Origin: Nocardia arthritidis
Lineage (GTDB): Bacteria; Actinomycetota; Actinomycetes; Mycobacteriales; Mycobacteriaceae
Direction: 5' to 3'
Assembly (NCBI RefSeq): GCF_011801145.1
Contig: NZ_CP046172.1
Location: forward strand, 2,852,001-2,916,000
Length of the DNA stretch: 64,000 nt
In this document: positions 26,181-50,400 of the stretch, piece by piece
Numbering within the stretch: the stretch's first letter is position 1
How the letters are laid out: each line of letters starts with the position of its first letter
The notes under the pieces: generated by a model
The model's database searches: none
Seen by the model: the letters and a program-made list of their open reading frames with translations, nothing else
What the model was told of the DNA's origin: nothing
Translations under genes and position numbers: made by a program

Positions 26181-26984
26181 TTATGGCTGGCCTTGTGCCG
26201 CAGGCTGATCCGTGCGCGGACCGGACACGCTGAGCAAGGATTCCGCGATCAGGTCGATGACGGCGATCCGGTGGGCGGTCAGGTAGAAGTGCCCGCCGGA
26301 GAAGACCCGGGTCTCGCACGACGCGGTGGTGTGCCGCGCCCAGTCGCGCGCCTCCTCGACGGTGGTCTTCACATCGTCGTCGCCGACCAGGACCGTGATC
26401 GGCGATCGGACGGTGACTTCCGTTGCGCACCGGTAGGTTTCGATCGCCCGGTAGTCGCCGCGGATCGCGGGCAGGATCATCCGCAGCACCTCCTCGTCGC
26501 CGAGCAGCGCGCTGTCGGTGCCGCTGAGCGAACGAAGCTCCGCGACGAGCGCATTGTCGCCCCGGGTGTGCACGTTCTCGTCCCGATGCCGGGAGGGCGC
26601 CCGGCGACCGGAGGCGAACAGCATGGTGAGCACGATGCCGTCCCGCTCCTCGAACCGGCGGGCGACCTCGAAGGCCACGATCGCACCCATGCTGTGCCCG
26701 AAAAAGGCCAGCGGGATATCGGTCCACGGTTTCAGCGCTCGGTAAACCTGTTCGGCGAGCGTATCGATATCGTCGATACACGGATCGAGCCGTCGATCCT
26801 GTCGTCCCGGGTATTGCACGGCAAGCACTTCCACCGAACCGGAACCGGACAGCGCGGCCGATACCGGGAAGAAGAAGCTGGCAGACCCGCCGGCGTGCGG
26901 AAAGCAGACCAGCCGGATCGCCGGGGCCGATACCGGATGGGGCCGTCGGATCCAGCGCGCGTCGTGCACTGTCGGTTCCGCCAT
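26181..26984 (-). CDS. Type II thioesterase (editing TE of the PKS)
   Basis: A 267-residue alpha/beta hydrolase. The ATG at 26984 follows AAGGAG. Family motifs: RLVCFPHAGGSASFFFPVSAAL, the nucleophile in FFGHSMGAIVAFEVARRF (GHSMG), Asp in LVGDDDVKTT and the catalytic His in FSGGHFYL. Stand-alone TEII enzymes clear mis-primed or stalled acyl groups from ACPs and so keep the assembly line running. It is in the PKS operon between the NTF2-like gene and dnaE. Length and motifs match RifR/TylO-type enzymes. Confidence 0.95.
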   Translation of the reverse strand: MAEPTVHDARWIRRPHPVSAPAIRLVCFPHAGGSASFFFPVSAALSGSGSVEVLAVQYPGRQDRRLDPCIDDIDTLAEQVYRALKPWTDIPLAFFGHSMGAIVAFEVARRFEERDGIVLTMLFASGRRAPSRHRDENVHTRGDNALVAELRSLSGTDSALLGDEEVLRMILPAIRGDYRAIETYRCATEVTVRSPITVLVGDDDVKTTVEEARDWARHTTASCETRVFSGGHFYLTAHRIAVIDLIAESLLSVSGPRTDQPAAQGQP

Positions 26985-27010
26985 GTGCTGGGTACTCCTT
27001 CGGTCGAAAT

Positions 27011-27048
27011 CCCCGCTCTGCCAACCGAAATCGGATGACAGAGCGGGG
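27011..27048 (-). terminator. Hairpin after the NTF2-like gene (possible attenuator)
   Basis: A perfect 10-bp stem CCCCGCTCTG (27011-27020)/CAGAGCGGGG (27039-27048) lies 8 bp past the stop of the NTF2-like gene. On the minus strand it is followed by ATTTCG, a weak T-run, so termination may be partial. This would lower expression of the thioesterase and dnaE relative to the PKS. Confidence 0.5.
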
Positions 27049-27055
27049 CGGGGAA

Positions 27056-27510
27056 TCAGTAGCGGCGCTCACCGTCGCCGCTCAACGGCGACCACCACTG
27101 GGTGTAGTTCGTCGCGCCGTCACCGAAGATCCCCCCGGCGCCCTCGACGACCTTTCCGTTCTCCCACTTGAGCATCTGCACGCCCGAGATGTCGAGGACG
27201 TCGAAGGGCGAGGTGCTGCCCTCCGGTGCGCCCTTGCGCACGGCGTGGATCTTGTTGGCGTCGATCGAATAGCCGTCCTCGTTGTTGATCAGCAACGTGA
27301 CGGGTTGCATGCTCCACGTGCCGCCGGAAGCCTCCAGCATGCCCTGCACGTAGGTCATGAAGTCGTCGATGCCGATCCGCCAGCCCGCGTGCGCATGACT
27401 GCCCGGCGCGAGAAAACGCAGGTCCTCCGACCAGTACTGGGCCGTCTTCGCACGGTCTCCGGAACTGACCGCCTCGTAGGCGGCGGCGACCAGTTCGGGG
27501 GTGATCTCGG

Positions 27511-27514
<4 letters not shown>
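27056..27514 (-). CDS. NTF2/SnoaL-like protein, translationally coupled to PKS-C
   Basis: A 152-residue protein whose ATG overlaps the PKS-C stop (ATGA, 27511-27514), with AGGAG inside the PKS end. The fold is a SnoaL-like/ketosteroid-isomerase cone: [61 protein letters not shown] and [17 protein letters not shown]. Members include polyketide cyclases, epoxide hydrolases and isomerases. The tight coupling to the thioesterase-bearing PKS suggests action on the released or ACP-bound chain, for example assisting [4+2] octalin formation, lactonisation or the ether bridge. This role is inference; the family alone does not fix the reaction. Confidence 0.85.
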
Positions 27515-38460
<10,946 letters not shown>

Positions 38461-38475
38461 GTCACGTCACTCTCG

Positions 38476-41400
38476 TCAGGAAAGGCCGAGCTCGTCGTCG
38501 ATGATGTCGAAGACCTCGTCCAGGTTTGCGTTCGCCAATTCGTCACCGGCCGCGGTGTTCTCGAAGGTGCCGAGCAGAGACCGCAGCCGTCCGCGCGCCT
38601 GAGCCGCCTGCTGCGGGTCGAGGTGGGCGAGGTTCGCCTCCAGGCGGTCGATTTCGGCGAAAATCGAGTCCGCCGTAGCGGATTCGCCGGGCAGCAGGGC
38701 GTCGTGCAGGTGCTGCCGCAGTGCTGCGGGTGTCGGATGGTCGAAGACCAGCGTCGCGGGCAGCCGCAGTCCGGTGGCCGCGTCCAGGGCGCCGCGCAGT
38801 TCGACGGCCATCAGCGAGTCGAATCCGAGGTCGGTGAAGGGCCGGTCCATCGAGATCGCCTCGGCCGAGCCATGTCCCAGCACCGCGGCGATGCGGCCCC
38901 GGATGAGCTGCCCGAGCTGCTCGTCTTGTTCGTGCGGTGGCAGCCCGCGCAAGGTATCGGCCAATGCCTGCCGGGGCGCGGCCGGTGCGGCAATCGCCCG
39001 GGCGGGCACCGGGGCCAGATCGCGCAGCACCGCGGGCAGTGGGCCGGTCGCGGCACGGCGCCGCAGCACCGCCCGGTTCACCGGCAGCGGAACGACAACC
39101 GGTGCGCCGCAGGCCACGGCCGCATCGAACAGCGCGAGTCCGGTGGCCTCATCGATCGGAGCCAGGCCGGTCGCGGCCAGCCGCCGCCGGTCGGCGTCGC
39201 TCAACCTGCTCGCCATGCCGGTGTGCCAGAGGCCCCAGGCGATGCTGGTGGTGTCGGGGTGGTGGTGGGCGAGGGTGTCGAGGTAGGCGTTGGCGGCGGC
39301 GTAGTTGGCTTGGCCTGGTGAGCCGAGTGTTGCCGCGGCGGAGGAGAAGAGGATGAGGCTGGTTTCCGGGTCACGGGTGAGTTCGCACAGTTTCCACGCC
39401 CCGGTCGCCTTGGCGCCGAAGGCAACCCGGAGGTGGGCCTCGGTTTGGTGCTCGATCGTCGCGTCGTCCAGCGCGCCCGCGGTGTGCACGACGATGCGGG
39501 GGCGATCGCGGGGGATGGTATCGAGGGCCGCGGCGAGCTGCCGCGGATCGGTGAGATCGCAGGCGATCTGGGTGACGGTGGCGGCGTCCGGTTCCGGTGC
39601 GTCGCCGGTTCGACTGAGCAGCACCAGATCTCGGGCACCGTGCACGTCGACGAGATACCGGGCGATGAGGGTGCCGAGCGCACCGGATGCGCCGGTGATC
39701 ACGACGGTGCTCACGCTCCAGTTCGGGGCGGTCGCGGCGGTGGCGGGTGCGGGAACCAGCCGCGGCACGCGAATCTCGCCCGCGCGCAGGGCCATTTGCG
39801 GTTCGTCGCAGGACAGTGCGTGCGGCAGGGCCGCCAACGATCGCTCGTCGTCATCGATGTCGACCAGCAGTACGCGGCCCGGCCGCTCGACCTGCGCCGC
39901 GCGCACCAGCCCCCACACCGCCGCGCCCGCCGGAGCCGGCGCGCAGTCCACCGCGACGGCCCGCTCGGTCACGACGACGAGCGTGCGGTCCTCGGCGAAG
40001 GATTGGATCGTGCGCAGCACGTCCGTCGCCGCCGCCAGCGCGGCATCGGGATGGAGATCGTCGCCGTGGTTCGTGCGCAGTAGCACGTGGGTGGCGTCGG
40101 ACGGCCCGTCCTCATCGCCGAGCGTGATGAATACCGTTGTCGCCATTGGGGTTTCCAACGGCTGCCAGACCGGTACGAATATCGACCGCTGCGTGTTCGC
40201 GAACTGTTCCGGTGCGATCTTGCGCATCGTCAGGCGTTCGACCTCCGCGACGGGGCTGCCGACGGCATCGCTGACCGACAGCGCCACCGCGTCCTCGCCC
40301 TTGGACGACAGGCGGGCGCGCAGCACCGGTGCACCGGCGGCATGCATGGTCACGCCGGACCACGCGAACGGCAGCCGAGCCTGGCCGTCCTCGCCGAACA
40401 TCCGGCCGATGCCGACGCCGTGCAGCACCGCGTCCAGCAGGGCCGGGTGCAGATCGAAACCCGCGGCGCGGTGTTCCTCGTCCGGGGGCAGCGCCACCTC
40501 GACCGCCACATCCTCGCCGATCCGCCACGCCGACCGTAGGCCCTGGAACAGCGGACCGTAATCGATTCCCGCGGAGGCGAATTCGGCGTAGACATCGTCG
40601 ACGGGCAGCGCGACCGCGCCCTGCGGCGGCCAGGTGGCGAGGGACCACGACGGTTCGGGGACGGATGCGGTGTCGAGGATGCCGGTGGCATGCGGCTGCC
40701 ACACCTCGCCGGGGCCGTCCAGCCGGGAGTGGACCGTGACGGCGCGGTGGCCCGCGCCGTCCGGTTCGCCGACGGCGACCTGTACCTCGACCGTGCCGCT
40801 GTCCGGCAGCGTCAGCGGGTTCTCCAGGGTGAGCTCGCGCAGGTTCCGCAGTCCCACCGCCCGCGCGGCCCGCAGCACGAGCTCCACGAACCCCGTGCCG
40901 GGGAATACGACCGCGCCCCCGACGTTGTGGTCGGCCAGCCAGGGGTGCGACGCCAGGGACAACCGGCCGGTGAGCACCACGCCGCTGGTGTGCGCGAGGT
41001 CCAGGGTCGAGTCGAGCAGCGGATGGCCGCCGCCCGCTCGATCCGGCGCGGCAGTGGCCGCCGGCCAATAGCGGACGTGCTGGAAGGCGTAGGTGGGCAA
41101 CGGGGTTCGGCGCGCGCCGGTACCGGCGAAGTAACCATGCCAGTCGGGGTCGATACCGCCCGCGACGAGCCGCGCGACGGCCGCGGTGATCGCCTCGACG
41201 CCACCCTGTTTGCGGTGCTGCGATGGGATCGCCGTACCGGGGATGTGCGGGGTGAGTGCGGCGTCGGGACCGATCTCGAGGTGGATCGACGTCGCGGTGT
41301 GTGCGATGGCGTCGGCGAAGCGAACGGTGTTGCGGGCGTGGTTGATCCAGTATTCGGGGTCGGTGGTGTGGGTGGGTTTGCCGGTGACGGTGGAGATGAT

Positions 41401-44400
41401 CGGCAGGGTGGGTGGGGTGAAGGTGAGTTGGGTGAGGGTTTCGCGGAATTCGTCGAGGATGGGGTTCATCAGCGGTGAATGGAAGGCGTGCGAGACCCGC
41501 AGCCAGTGGGTGCGCTGTCCGCGCAACCGGTCGACGATCGCGGTGAGCGTGCCGCGATCTCCGGACAGGACAACCGAATTCGGGCCGTTCACGGCGGCGA
41601 TGCCGATCTTGTCGTCGAATCCTTCGAGCAGCGGCCGGATTTCGTGTTCGGTCGCCTCGACGGCGACCATGGCCCCGCCCTCGGGCAGCGATTGCATGAG
41701 CCTGCCGCGAACGCTGACGAGAGTGGCGGCGTCGTCGAGGGTGAGCACTCCGGCGATATGCGCGGCCGCGATCTCGCCGATCGAGTGCCCGGCCACCACA
41801 TCCGGTGTGATGCCCCACGATTCCCACAGGCGGCACAGTGCGACCTGCATCGCGAACAGCGCGGGCTGGGCGTATTGCGTCCGGTCGAGGAGCGCCTCGT
41901 CGTCGCCGAATACCACATCGCGCAACGGATGCGGCAGATCCATTGCGGCGCAGGCGGCGTCGAAGGTCTCGGCGTAGACGGGATAGGCGTCGTAGAGTTC
42001 GCGGCCCATGCCGAGGCGCTGGGAGCCCTGGCCGGAGAACACCATTGCCACATCCGCGCCGATGGCGGGGCCGGTGAATACTCCGGGCACGACCTCGCCT
42101 TCGGCCAATGCGGTCAGTGCGCGTATACGTTCGCCGGACTCGCCCGCGGTCAGGACCGCGCGATATTCGAAGGTGTGGCGGGTGGTGGCGAGCGAGTAGG
42201 CGACGTCGAGTACCGAGGCATCACCGTCGAGCCGTCGTGCCAGATTGTCGGCCTGAGCGCGCAGCGCGGCCTCGTCTCGTCCGGACAGCACCCAGGGCGC
42301 GGCGACCGGTCGCTGTGCGGCGGGTTCATCGGTGGTGGGTGCTTGTTCGAGGATGATGTGTGCGTTGGTGCCGCTGATGCCGAAGGAGGAGACGGCGGCG
42401 CGGCGTGGTCTGTTGTGTTCGGGCCATGACTGGTTCTCGGTAAGTAGGGCGACTTTGCCTGTGTTCCAGTCGACTTCGGTGGTGGGTTGGTCGATGTGCA
42501 GGGTTCGGGGTAGGAGGCCGTTTTGCATGGCCATGATCATTTTGATGATGCCTGCGGCGCCTGCGGCGGCTTGGGTGTGGCCGATGTTGGATTTGACCGA
42601 GCCCAGCCACAGGGGTTCGTCGCGGTCTTGTCCATAGGTGGCCAGCAGTGCCTGGGCTTCGATCGGGTCGCCGAGTCGTGTTCCGGTGCCGTGTGCTTCG
42701 ACAGCGTCCACCTCGGACGCGTGTAAACCGGCGTTGGCGAGGGCTTGGCGGATAACTCGTTGCTGGGCGGGACCGTTGGGTGCGGTGAGCCCGTTGGACG
42801 CGCCATCTTGGTTGACGGCCGAGCCGCGCACGATCGCCAGCACGGGATGGCTATTGCGTTGCGCGTCGGAAAGTCGTTCGACGAGGAGTAGGCCCACCCC
42901 TTCGCCCCAACCAGTGCCGTCGGCGTTGGCGGAGAACGCTTTACAGCGTCCGTCGGGTGAAAGCCCGCCCTGCCGACTGAATTCCACGAAAGTGGTGGGG
43001 GTGGCCATGAGGGTGACACCACCGGCCAGCGCCATCGTGCATTCGCCGTTGCGGATCGCCTGCGCTGCGAGGTGCAGCGCGACCAGCGAGGACGAGCACG
43101 CGGTATCGATGGTGACCGCCGGACCCTCGAAGCCGAAGGTATAGGAGATGCGCCCCGACGCCACGCTGGTCGTATTGCCGGTGAGGAGATATCCCTCCGA
43201 GCCCGGCGCCCCGCCGTGCAGCAGCGAGACGTAGTCCTGGCTGTTTCCGCCGACGAAGACGCCGGTCCTGCTGCCGCGCAGTGATTTCGGGTCGATGCCC
43301 GCGTATTCGAAGGTTTCCCAGGCGGTTTCGAGCAGCAGTCGCTGCTGTGGGTCCATCGCGAGCGCCTCGCGCGGCGAGATGCTGAAGAACTCCGCATCGA
43401 AATCCGCCGCACCATCGAGGAATCCGCCCGCGGTCGCCGTACTGCTGCCGTGCTCGCCGGATGCGGTTTCCAGTAGCGAGCCGAGGTCCCACCCGCGATC
43501 GGTGGGGAATTCGGATATGGCGTCGCGGCCCGCCAGCACGAGATCCCACAGTTCCTCGGGGCCGCGTACCCCGCCGGGGAAGCGGCAGCCGACGGCGACG
43601 ATGGCCAGCGGTTCGTCCGATTCGGCGACGGCGGTGACCCGCTCGGTCCGCGATTCGTCGCCGAACAGCGCGGTGAGATGGGCGACCAGCCGCTCCGGAC
43701 TCGGATGATCGAATACCGTTGTGGCGGGCAGGGAGATGCCGATGGCCGCGCTGAGGCGGTCGCGCAGTTCGACCGCGGTGAGCGAGTCGAATCCCAGGTC
43801 GCGGAACGCCCGGTCGGGCTCGACGGCGCCGATCTCGGTGTGGCCCAGCACGGTTGCCACCTCGGCCGAGACGAGCTCGAGCAACCGCGCCCGCCGCGCT
43901 TCGGCGTCGAGCGTGGAAAGCAGGTTGTGCCCGGCGGTTTCGGGAACATCGTTGGTGTCCAGGGTTGTCCGCGCCTCGGGCAGATCGGACAGCAGGGCAC
44001 TGGTCCGGGCGGAGACGAACAGCGGCAGGAAATCCGGCCAGCGCACGTCCGCGATGGTCGAACAGGGTTCATCGTCGCGCATCGCTTGCTCCAGTGCCGC
44101 GAGCGCCGAAGCCGGCGGCAGCGGGATCAGCCCGCGGCGGCGCATGTGCTCGCCCGACTCGCCCTGGGCCATCCCGCCCTCGCCCCACGGTCCCCACGCC
44201 ACCGATGTCGCGACGAGCCCCCGATCGCGGCGATGCCGCGCGAGTGCGTCGAGGTAGGCGTTGGCGGCGCCGTACGCCGCCTGCCCGCCGGTGCCCCACA
44301 CGCCGGATACGGAGGAGAAAAGGATGAACGCGTCCAGCGCGCGATCGCCGAGCAGCTCGTCGAGATGTGCCGCGCCCGCCGTCTTCGCCCGCACGATATC

Positions 44401-47400
44401 GGCGAATTCGCCGATCCCGGTGTCGGACAGCGGCGTCAGCTGGCCGACGCCCGCGGTGTGCACGACGGCGGTCAACGGTCGGTGATCCGGCACGGCCGCA
44501 AGCAGATTCGCGACCGACGTCCGATCCGCGACATCACCCGCCGCGATGGTGACCTCCGCGCCCAGTGCCGACAGCTCGTCCACCAGCTCGGCCGCGCCCG
44601 GCGCCGCCGGACCGCTGCGGCTGACGAGCAGCAGGTGCTCCGCCCCGCGCCGGGCCAGCAGTCGGGCGACATGCGCGCCCAGCGCCCCGGTACCGCCGGT
44701 GATCAGGACGGTGCCGCGTGGGTGCCACGGTTCGGTCTGCGACGCGGCCCGGGGAGCGCGCACGAGACGCCGGGCGAACACACCCGAGGTGCGCAGGGCG
44801 AGTTGGTCTTCGCCGCCGAAATCGGCCAGCAGCCCGGGCAATCGGGTCAGCGTACGGTCGTCGAGCGTCGCGGGCAGGTCGATGAGCCCGCCCCAGCCCC
44901 GCGGCCACTCCAGCGCGACGGCTCGCCCCATGCCCCAGAACTGGGCCTGATCCGGCGAGCGCAACCGCTCGGACCGGCCGATGGCAACGGCGCCCTGGGT
45001 CAGGCACCACAGCGAGCCACCGAACCCGTTGCCCTGCAACGTCTTGACCAGTGCGATGGTCGCGGAGAGCCCGCGCGGCAGCGCCGGATGCGTATCGTCG
45101 GGCTCCTCGTCGAGGGCCAGCAGCGATACCACCCCGACGAGCTCGGAACCGTCGCCGACGTCGGCGATCTGCCCGATCCGGACGGTCGCGCCCGCGTTCC
45201 GCAAGGCAGTGCGCACGGCGTCCGCCTCCGCGCCCCGGGTCGGCGGCGCGATCACGAGCCAGGCGCCCGCCAGTTCGGGCGCCGCTGCGGCCACCGGCGT
45301 CCAGGTGACCCGGTAGCGCCACGAATCCAACACGGACTGTTCGTGTTTGCGTTGCCGCCAGCCCGCGAGCACGGGCAGCGCCTCGGCGAGCGCCGCCTGG
45401 TCCTCGCTGCCCAGTTCCCGCGACAGCGCGTGGAGATCGGCCCGCTCGATCGCGTCCCAGAACCGGGATTCGGCCGGATCCGATATCGCCTCGCCGCCGC
45501 GCGGTCGCTCCTCTTGCGCCAGCCAGTAGTGCCGATGCTGGAACGGGTAGGTCGGCAGGGCGGTGGTGCGCGCACCGGAGCCCGCGAAGTAGTTGTGCCA
45601 GTGCGGGTTCGCGCCGCCGACGATCACGTTGGCAAGGGCGGTGGCGAGCGTCTGTCGCTCGGATTTGTTGTGCCGCAGGCTCGGAACGGCCGTGCCGGGC
45701 AGGTGGGCGGTCAGCGCCGCATTGGGACCGATCTCCAGGTAGATGTCGGCGGAAATGTGCGCGATGGCGTCGGCGAAGCGAACGGTGTTGCGGGCGTGGT
45801 TGATCCAGTATTCGGGGTCGGTGGTGTCGATGTGGTTGCCGGTGACGGTGGAGATGATCGGCAGGGTGGGTGGGGAGAAGGTGAGTTGGGTGAGGGTTTC
45901 GCGGAATTGGTCGAGGATGGGGTTCATCAGTGGCGAGTGGAAGGCGTGCGAGACCCGCAGCCAGGTGACCCGGTGCCCGTGCATGCCGTCGGTGATCGCG
46001 GTGAGTGCGTCGCGATCTCCGGACAGGACAAGCGAATTCGGTCCGTTCACGGCGGCGACGGCGACCCGATCACGATATTCGTCCAGCAGGGGTGCGATAT
46101 CACGCTCGGAGATGTCGACGGCGACCATGGCCCCGCCCTCGGGCAGCGACTGCATCAACCGGCCGCGGGCCGCGATCAGCGCGGCCGCGTCGGTGAGGGT
46201 GAGCACCCCGGCGATGTGCGCGGCGGCGACCTCGCCGATGGAATGTCCGATCACGACCGTCGGTGTGATGCCCCATGATTCCCACAGCCGGTAGAGGGCG
46301 ACCTCCACGGCGAACAACGCGGGTTGGGCGTATCCGGTCTGGTCGAGTAGGTCGGCATCGTCGCCGAAGACGATGTCGCGCAAGGGGTGTGCCAGATGAA
46401 GGTCGAGTTCGGCGCAGGCCGCGTCGAACGCCTCGGCGTAGACCGGGTAGGCCTCGTACAGTTCGCGACCCATGCCGAGGCGCTGGGAGCCCTGGCCGGA
46501 GAACACCATCGCCACCCCGCCCTCGGCGGCGCGGCCGGAGATCACGCCCGACGTGGGCTGTCCGTTCGCGAACGCCCGCAGTGCGTGTGCGCGCTCGGCC
46601 GGATCGCCGCCGACCAGCACCGCCCGTTCCGCCAACGCGGCGCGAGAAGTGGTGAGGGAGTAGGCGATATCGAGCAGATCGGTGTCGTCGGTGATGCGGT
46701 CGGCGAGCCGGGCGGCCAGTGCGGACAGCGCGCCCCGGTCGCGGGCCGAGAGCACCCACGGCACGATCGGTGGCGGTGTCGGCGCGGTGGCGACGGGCTC
46801 GGGTTCCGGGGCCTGTTCGAGAATCACGTGCGCGTTGGTCCCGCTGACGCCGAACGCGGAGATGCCCGCCCGGCGGGGCCGATCGACCTGCGGCCAACTC
46901 CGCTGCGCGGTGAGCAGCGAGATCGCGCCTGCGGTCCAGTCGACGTGTGGCGTCGGCTCGTCGACGTGCAGGGTGCGGGGCAGGATGCCGTGCCGCATCG
47001 CCATGACCATTTTGATGACACCCGCTGCGCCCGCGGCGGATTGGGTGTGACCGATATTCGATTTGACGGTGCCGAGCCAGAGCGGTTCGTCGCGGTCCTG
47101 TCCGTAGGTGGCCAGCAGTGCCTGGGCCTCGATCGGGTCGCCGAGCCGTGTTCCGGTGCCGTGCGCCTCGACGGCATCGACCTCGTCCGGCCGCAGGCCG
47201 GAATTCGCCAGCGCCTGCCTGATGACCCGTTGCTGCGCGGGACCGTTCGGTGCGCTCAAGCCGTTCGACGCGCCGTCCTGGTTGACCGCCGAACCCCGCA
47301 GCACGGCCAGTACCGGATGACCGTTGCGGCGGGCATCCGACAACCGTTCCAGGAGAACGACTCCGGCGCCCTCGCCCCAGCCGGTGCCGTCCGCGTCCGC

Positions 47401-50400
47401 CGCGAACGCCTTGCATCGGCCGTCGGCGGCCAGGCCCCGCTGGCGGCTGAATTCCACGAAGGCCGCGGGCGTGGACATCACGGTCACGCCGCCGGCGAGT
47501 GCGAGGGAACATTCCCCCGAGCGCAGCGACTGCGCGGCCAGGTGCAGCGCGACCAGCGAGGACGAGCAGGCGGTGTCGATGGTGACGGCGGGACCCGCCA
47601 GCCCGAAGGTGTAGGAGATGCGGCCGGAGACCACGGCCGTCGCCGTGCCGGTGATCAGATAGCCCTCCGCGCCCTGCCCGGCGTCACCGGTGGCGTAGTG
47701 CGAGGTGGCGGCGCCGATGAACACACCGGTTCGGCTCTCCCGCAAGGTATCCGCCGCGATGCCGGCCCGCTCGAACGCCTCCCACGAGGTCTCCAGCAGC
47801 AGCCGCTGCTGGGGATCCATCGCGATCGCTTCCCGCGGCGAGATGCCGAACAGCGCGGCGTCGAACTCCGCGGCCCGGATGAAGGCGCCTTCGCGGGCAT
47901 AGGAGGTGCCGGGGCGGGAAAGGTCCGGGTCGTAGATGCCGTCGACATCCCAGCCGCGATCGGCCGGGAATTCGGAGACGGCGTCGCCGCCGCGGGTCAC
48001 CAGATCCCACAGTGCCTCAGGGGAATCGACGTCACCGGGGAATCGGCAGCTCATCGCGACGATCGCTACCGGATCCCCATCTCGGGGCAGCGCATCGGCG
48101 GTCGGCTCCGCCTGGTCGATATCGCCGGACAGCTCCGCCTCCAGCCGCGTGACCAGCGCGAGCGGTGACGGGTGGTCGAATACCAGCGTGGCGGGCAGCG
48201 CCAGACCGGTCGCGGTGCGCAGCCGATCACGCAGCCGGACCGCGGCGAGGGAATCGACCCCCAGATCCCGGAAAGCCGTGCGCGGCGGGACCGTATCGGG
48301 CGAGGCGTGCCCGAGCACGGCGGCCGCCTCCGCGCGCACCAGGTCGAGCAGGATGCGGTGGCGTTCGGTCGCGGTGCGTCCGGCCATCCGCCCGCGCCAG
48401 GTGTCCTCGCCCGAATGGCTTGCGGCGGAACCGGATTCGTCCAGCGCCGCGCGCGCCTCGGCAAGGTCATCGATCAGCGGGCGGCGGCGTGCCGCGCTCA
48501 GCGTCGGCGCGAAGGTGTCCCACACGATATTCGCGACCGTGACGGCGGTTTCGTCACCGTCGAGCGCCCGCCGCAGCGCCGCGACGGCGAGTTCGGGCGC
48601 CATGGCGGGTAAACCGGTGCGGCGCAACGTTTCTCCGGCTGTGCCCTGGGCGGCCATACCGTCGCCGTCCCAGGCGCCCCACGCGACGGCGAGCGCATGT
48701 GCGCCGCGGCCGCGGCGGGCTTGCGCCAGCGCGTCCAGATAGGCGTTGGCGGCGGCATAGGCGCCCTGTCCGCTGCCGCCCCACACGCTCGCGCCGGAGG
48801 AGAACAGCACGAACGCGTCGAGCCGGGTATCGGAGAACGCGTCGTCGAGATTGCGGGCGCCGAGCGCCTTACCCGCCCATACCTGTGCCAGCAGCGTCGC
48901 GTCGGTATCGCGCAGCGACGCCGCGGTGCCGACACCCGCGGTGTGGAATACGGCGGTTATCGGCGAGTCCACGCTGCGCAGCAGCCGGTCCAGCGCCGCG
49001 CGGTCGGCGACATCGCACGCCTCGATATCGACGCGGATGCCGGGCGCGATGCGCTCCAGTTCGGCTCGCAACTCCGGTGCGCCGGGAGCATCGGGCCCCC
49101 GGCGACCGGTCAGCACGAGATGCCGCACCCCGGAACCGGCCAGCCACCGCGCGACGTGACCGCCGAGTGCGCCGGTGCCGCCGGTGATCAGCGCCGGACC
49201 CGCGGTGGACCACGTGCGTTCCGGTGTTCGGTTCGCGGCCCGGATCAGTCTGCGGACGAAGATGCCCGAGGCACGCACGGCGAGCTGGTCCTCGTCCCAG
49301 CCGCCCGCGAGAATCGTCGCGAGCCGGGCGGCGGCGCGGTCGTCGACCTGTTCGGGCAGGTCGACGAGACCGCCCCACCAGCGCGGGAATTCGAGGCCCG
49401 CCACCTGTCCCAGGCCCCACACCGGCGCCTGATCCGGATCGCGGAGCCGGTCGGCGGGGCCCAGGGATACCGCGCCGGACGTCACGCACCACAGCGAGCC
49501 GTCCAGGTCGGCATCGGCGCAGGCTTGCAGTAGCGTCAGGGTCGCGGCCGCGGGGTCGGCAGCTAATGCGAGGAACGAAAGCACTTGCCGCGGTTGCCGT
49601 TCGACGAGGATGGCGGCGATCGAAGCGCGAGAGCTGTTGGTGTCGAACGGGATTCGGACAACGTCGGGCTGTGCGTCGAGTGCGGCGGTGATGACGGGAT
49701 GTTCGGCGTGCGCGGCTGGGATGAAAGCGAGTCGGAGTCCATCGGTTTCGGCCGCGGTGCGCACTGTCGGCAGCGGGCGCCAAGTGATCTGGTATCGCCA
49801 CGTGTCGACGGTCTCGCGCGCGGTGCGTCGGCGATGCCAATCCGACAGCAGCGGCAGCGCCGGGCGCAGCACATCGCGCGGGTCCCGGTCGCCGACCGCC
49901 AGCATCGTCGCCAAGGCGTCGAGGTTCTCTTGCTCGACCGCGTGCCAGAAGTCCGCATCGGCGGCACCGTCGGTGACGGCGGCGCGGGCCGGAGCGTCGA
50001 GCCAGAAGCGGGTGCGCTGGAAGGCATAGGTGGGCAAGGAGATTCGACGCGCGCCGGGGAACTGCGCGGACCAGTCGACATCGATGCCGCAGGTCCACGC
50101 CTCGGCGGCGGAGCGGAGTAGCCGGGCCGGGGTGCCGTCGTTGCGGTGCAGTGTGCCAATCGCGACGACCTCATCGGCGGCGTCTTGGATGGCTGTGGTG
50201 AGTACTGGGTGTGGGCTGGGTTCGATGTAGGTGGTGTGGGTGGGGAGGAGTGTTTGGAGGGTGGGGTGGAACAGTACTGGTTGGCGGAGGTTGCGGAACC
50301 AGTAGTGGGGGGTGAGTTCGGTGCCGTGGAGTTGGGTGCCGGTGACGGTGGAGTGGAATGCGATTCGGCTCTGTCGTGGGGTGATGGGTGCCAGGGCCGT

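Noticed and set aside
43678..46278. An 866-residue plus-strand open frame
   Set aside because: Shadow of PKS module 5; composition is typical of antisense frames (Arg/Gly/Asp-rich).
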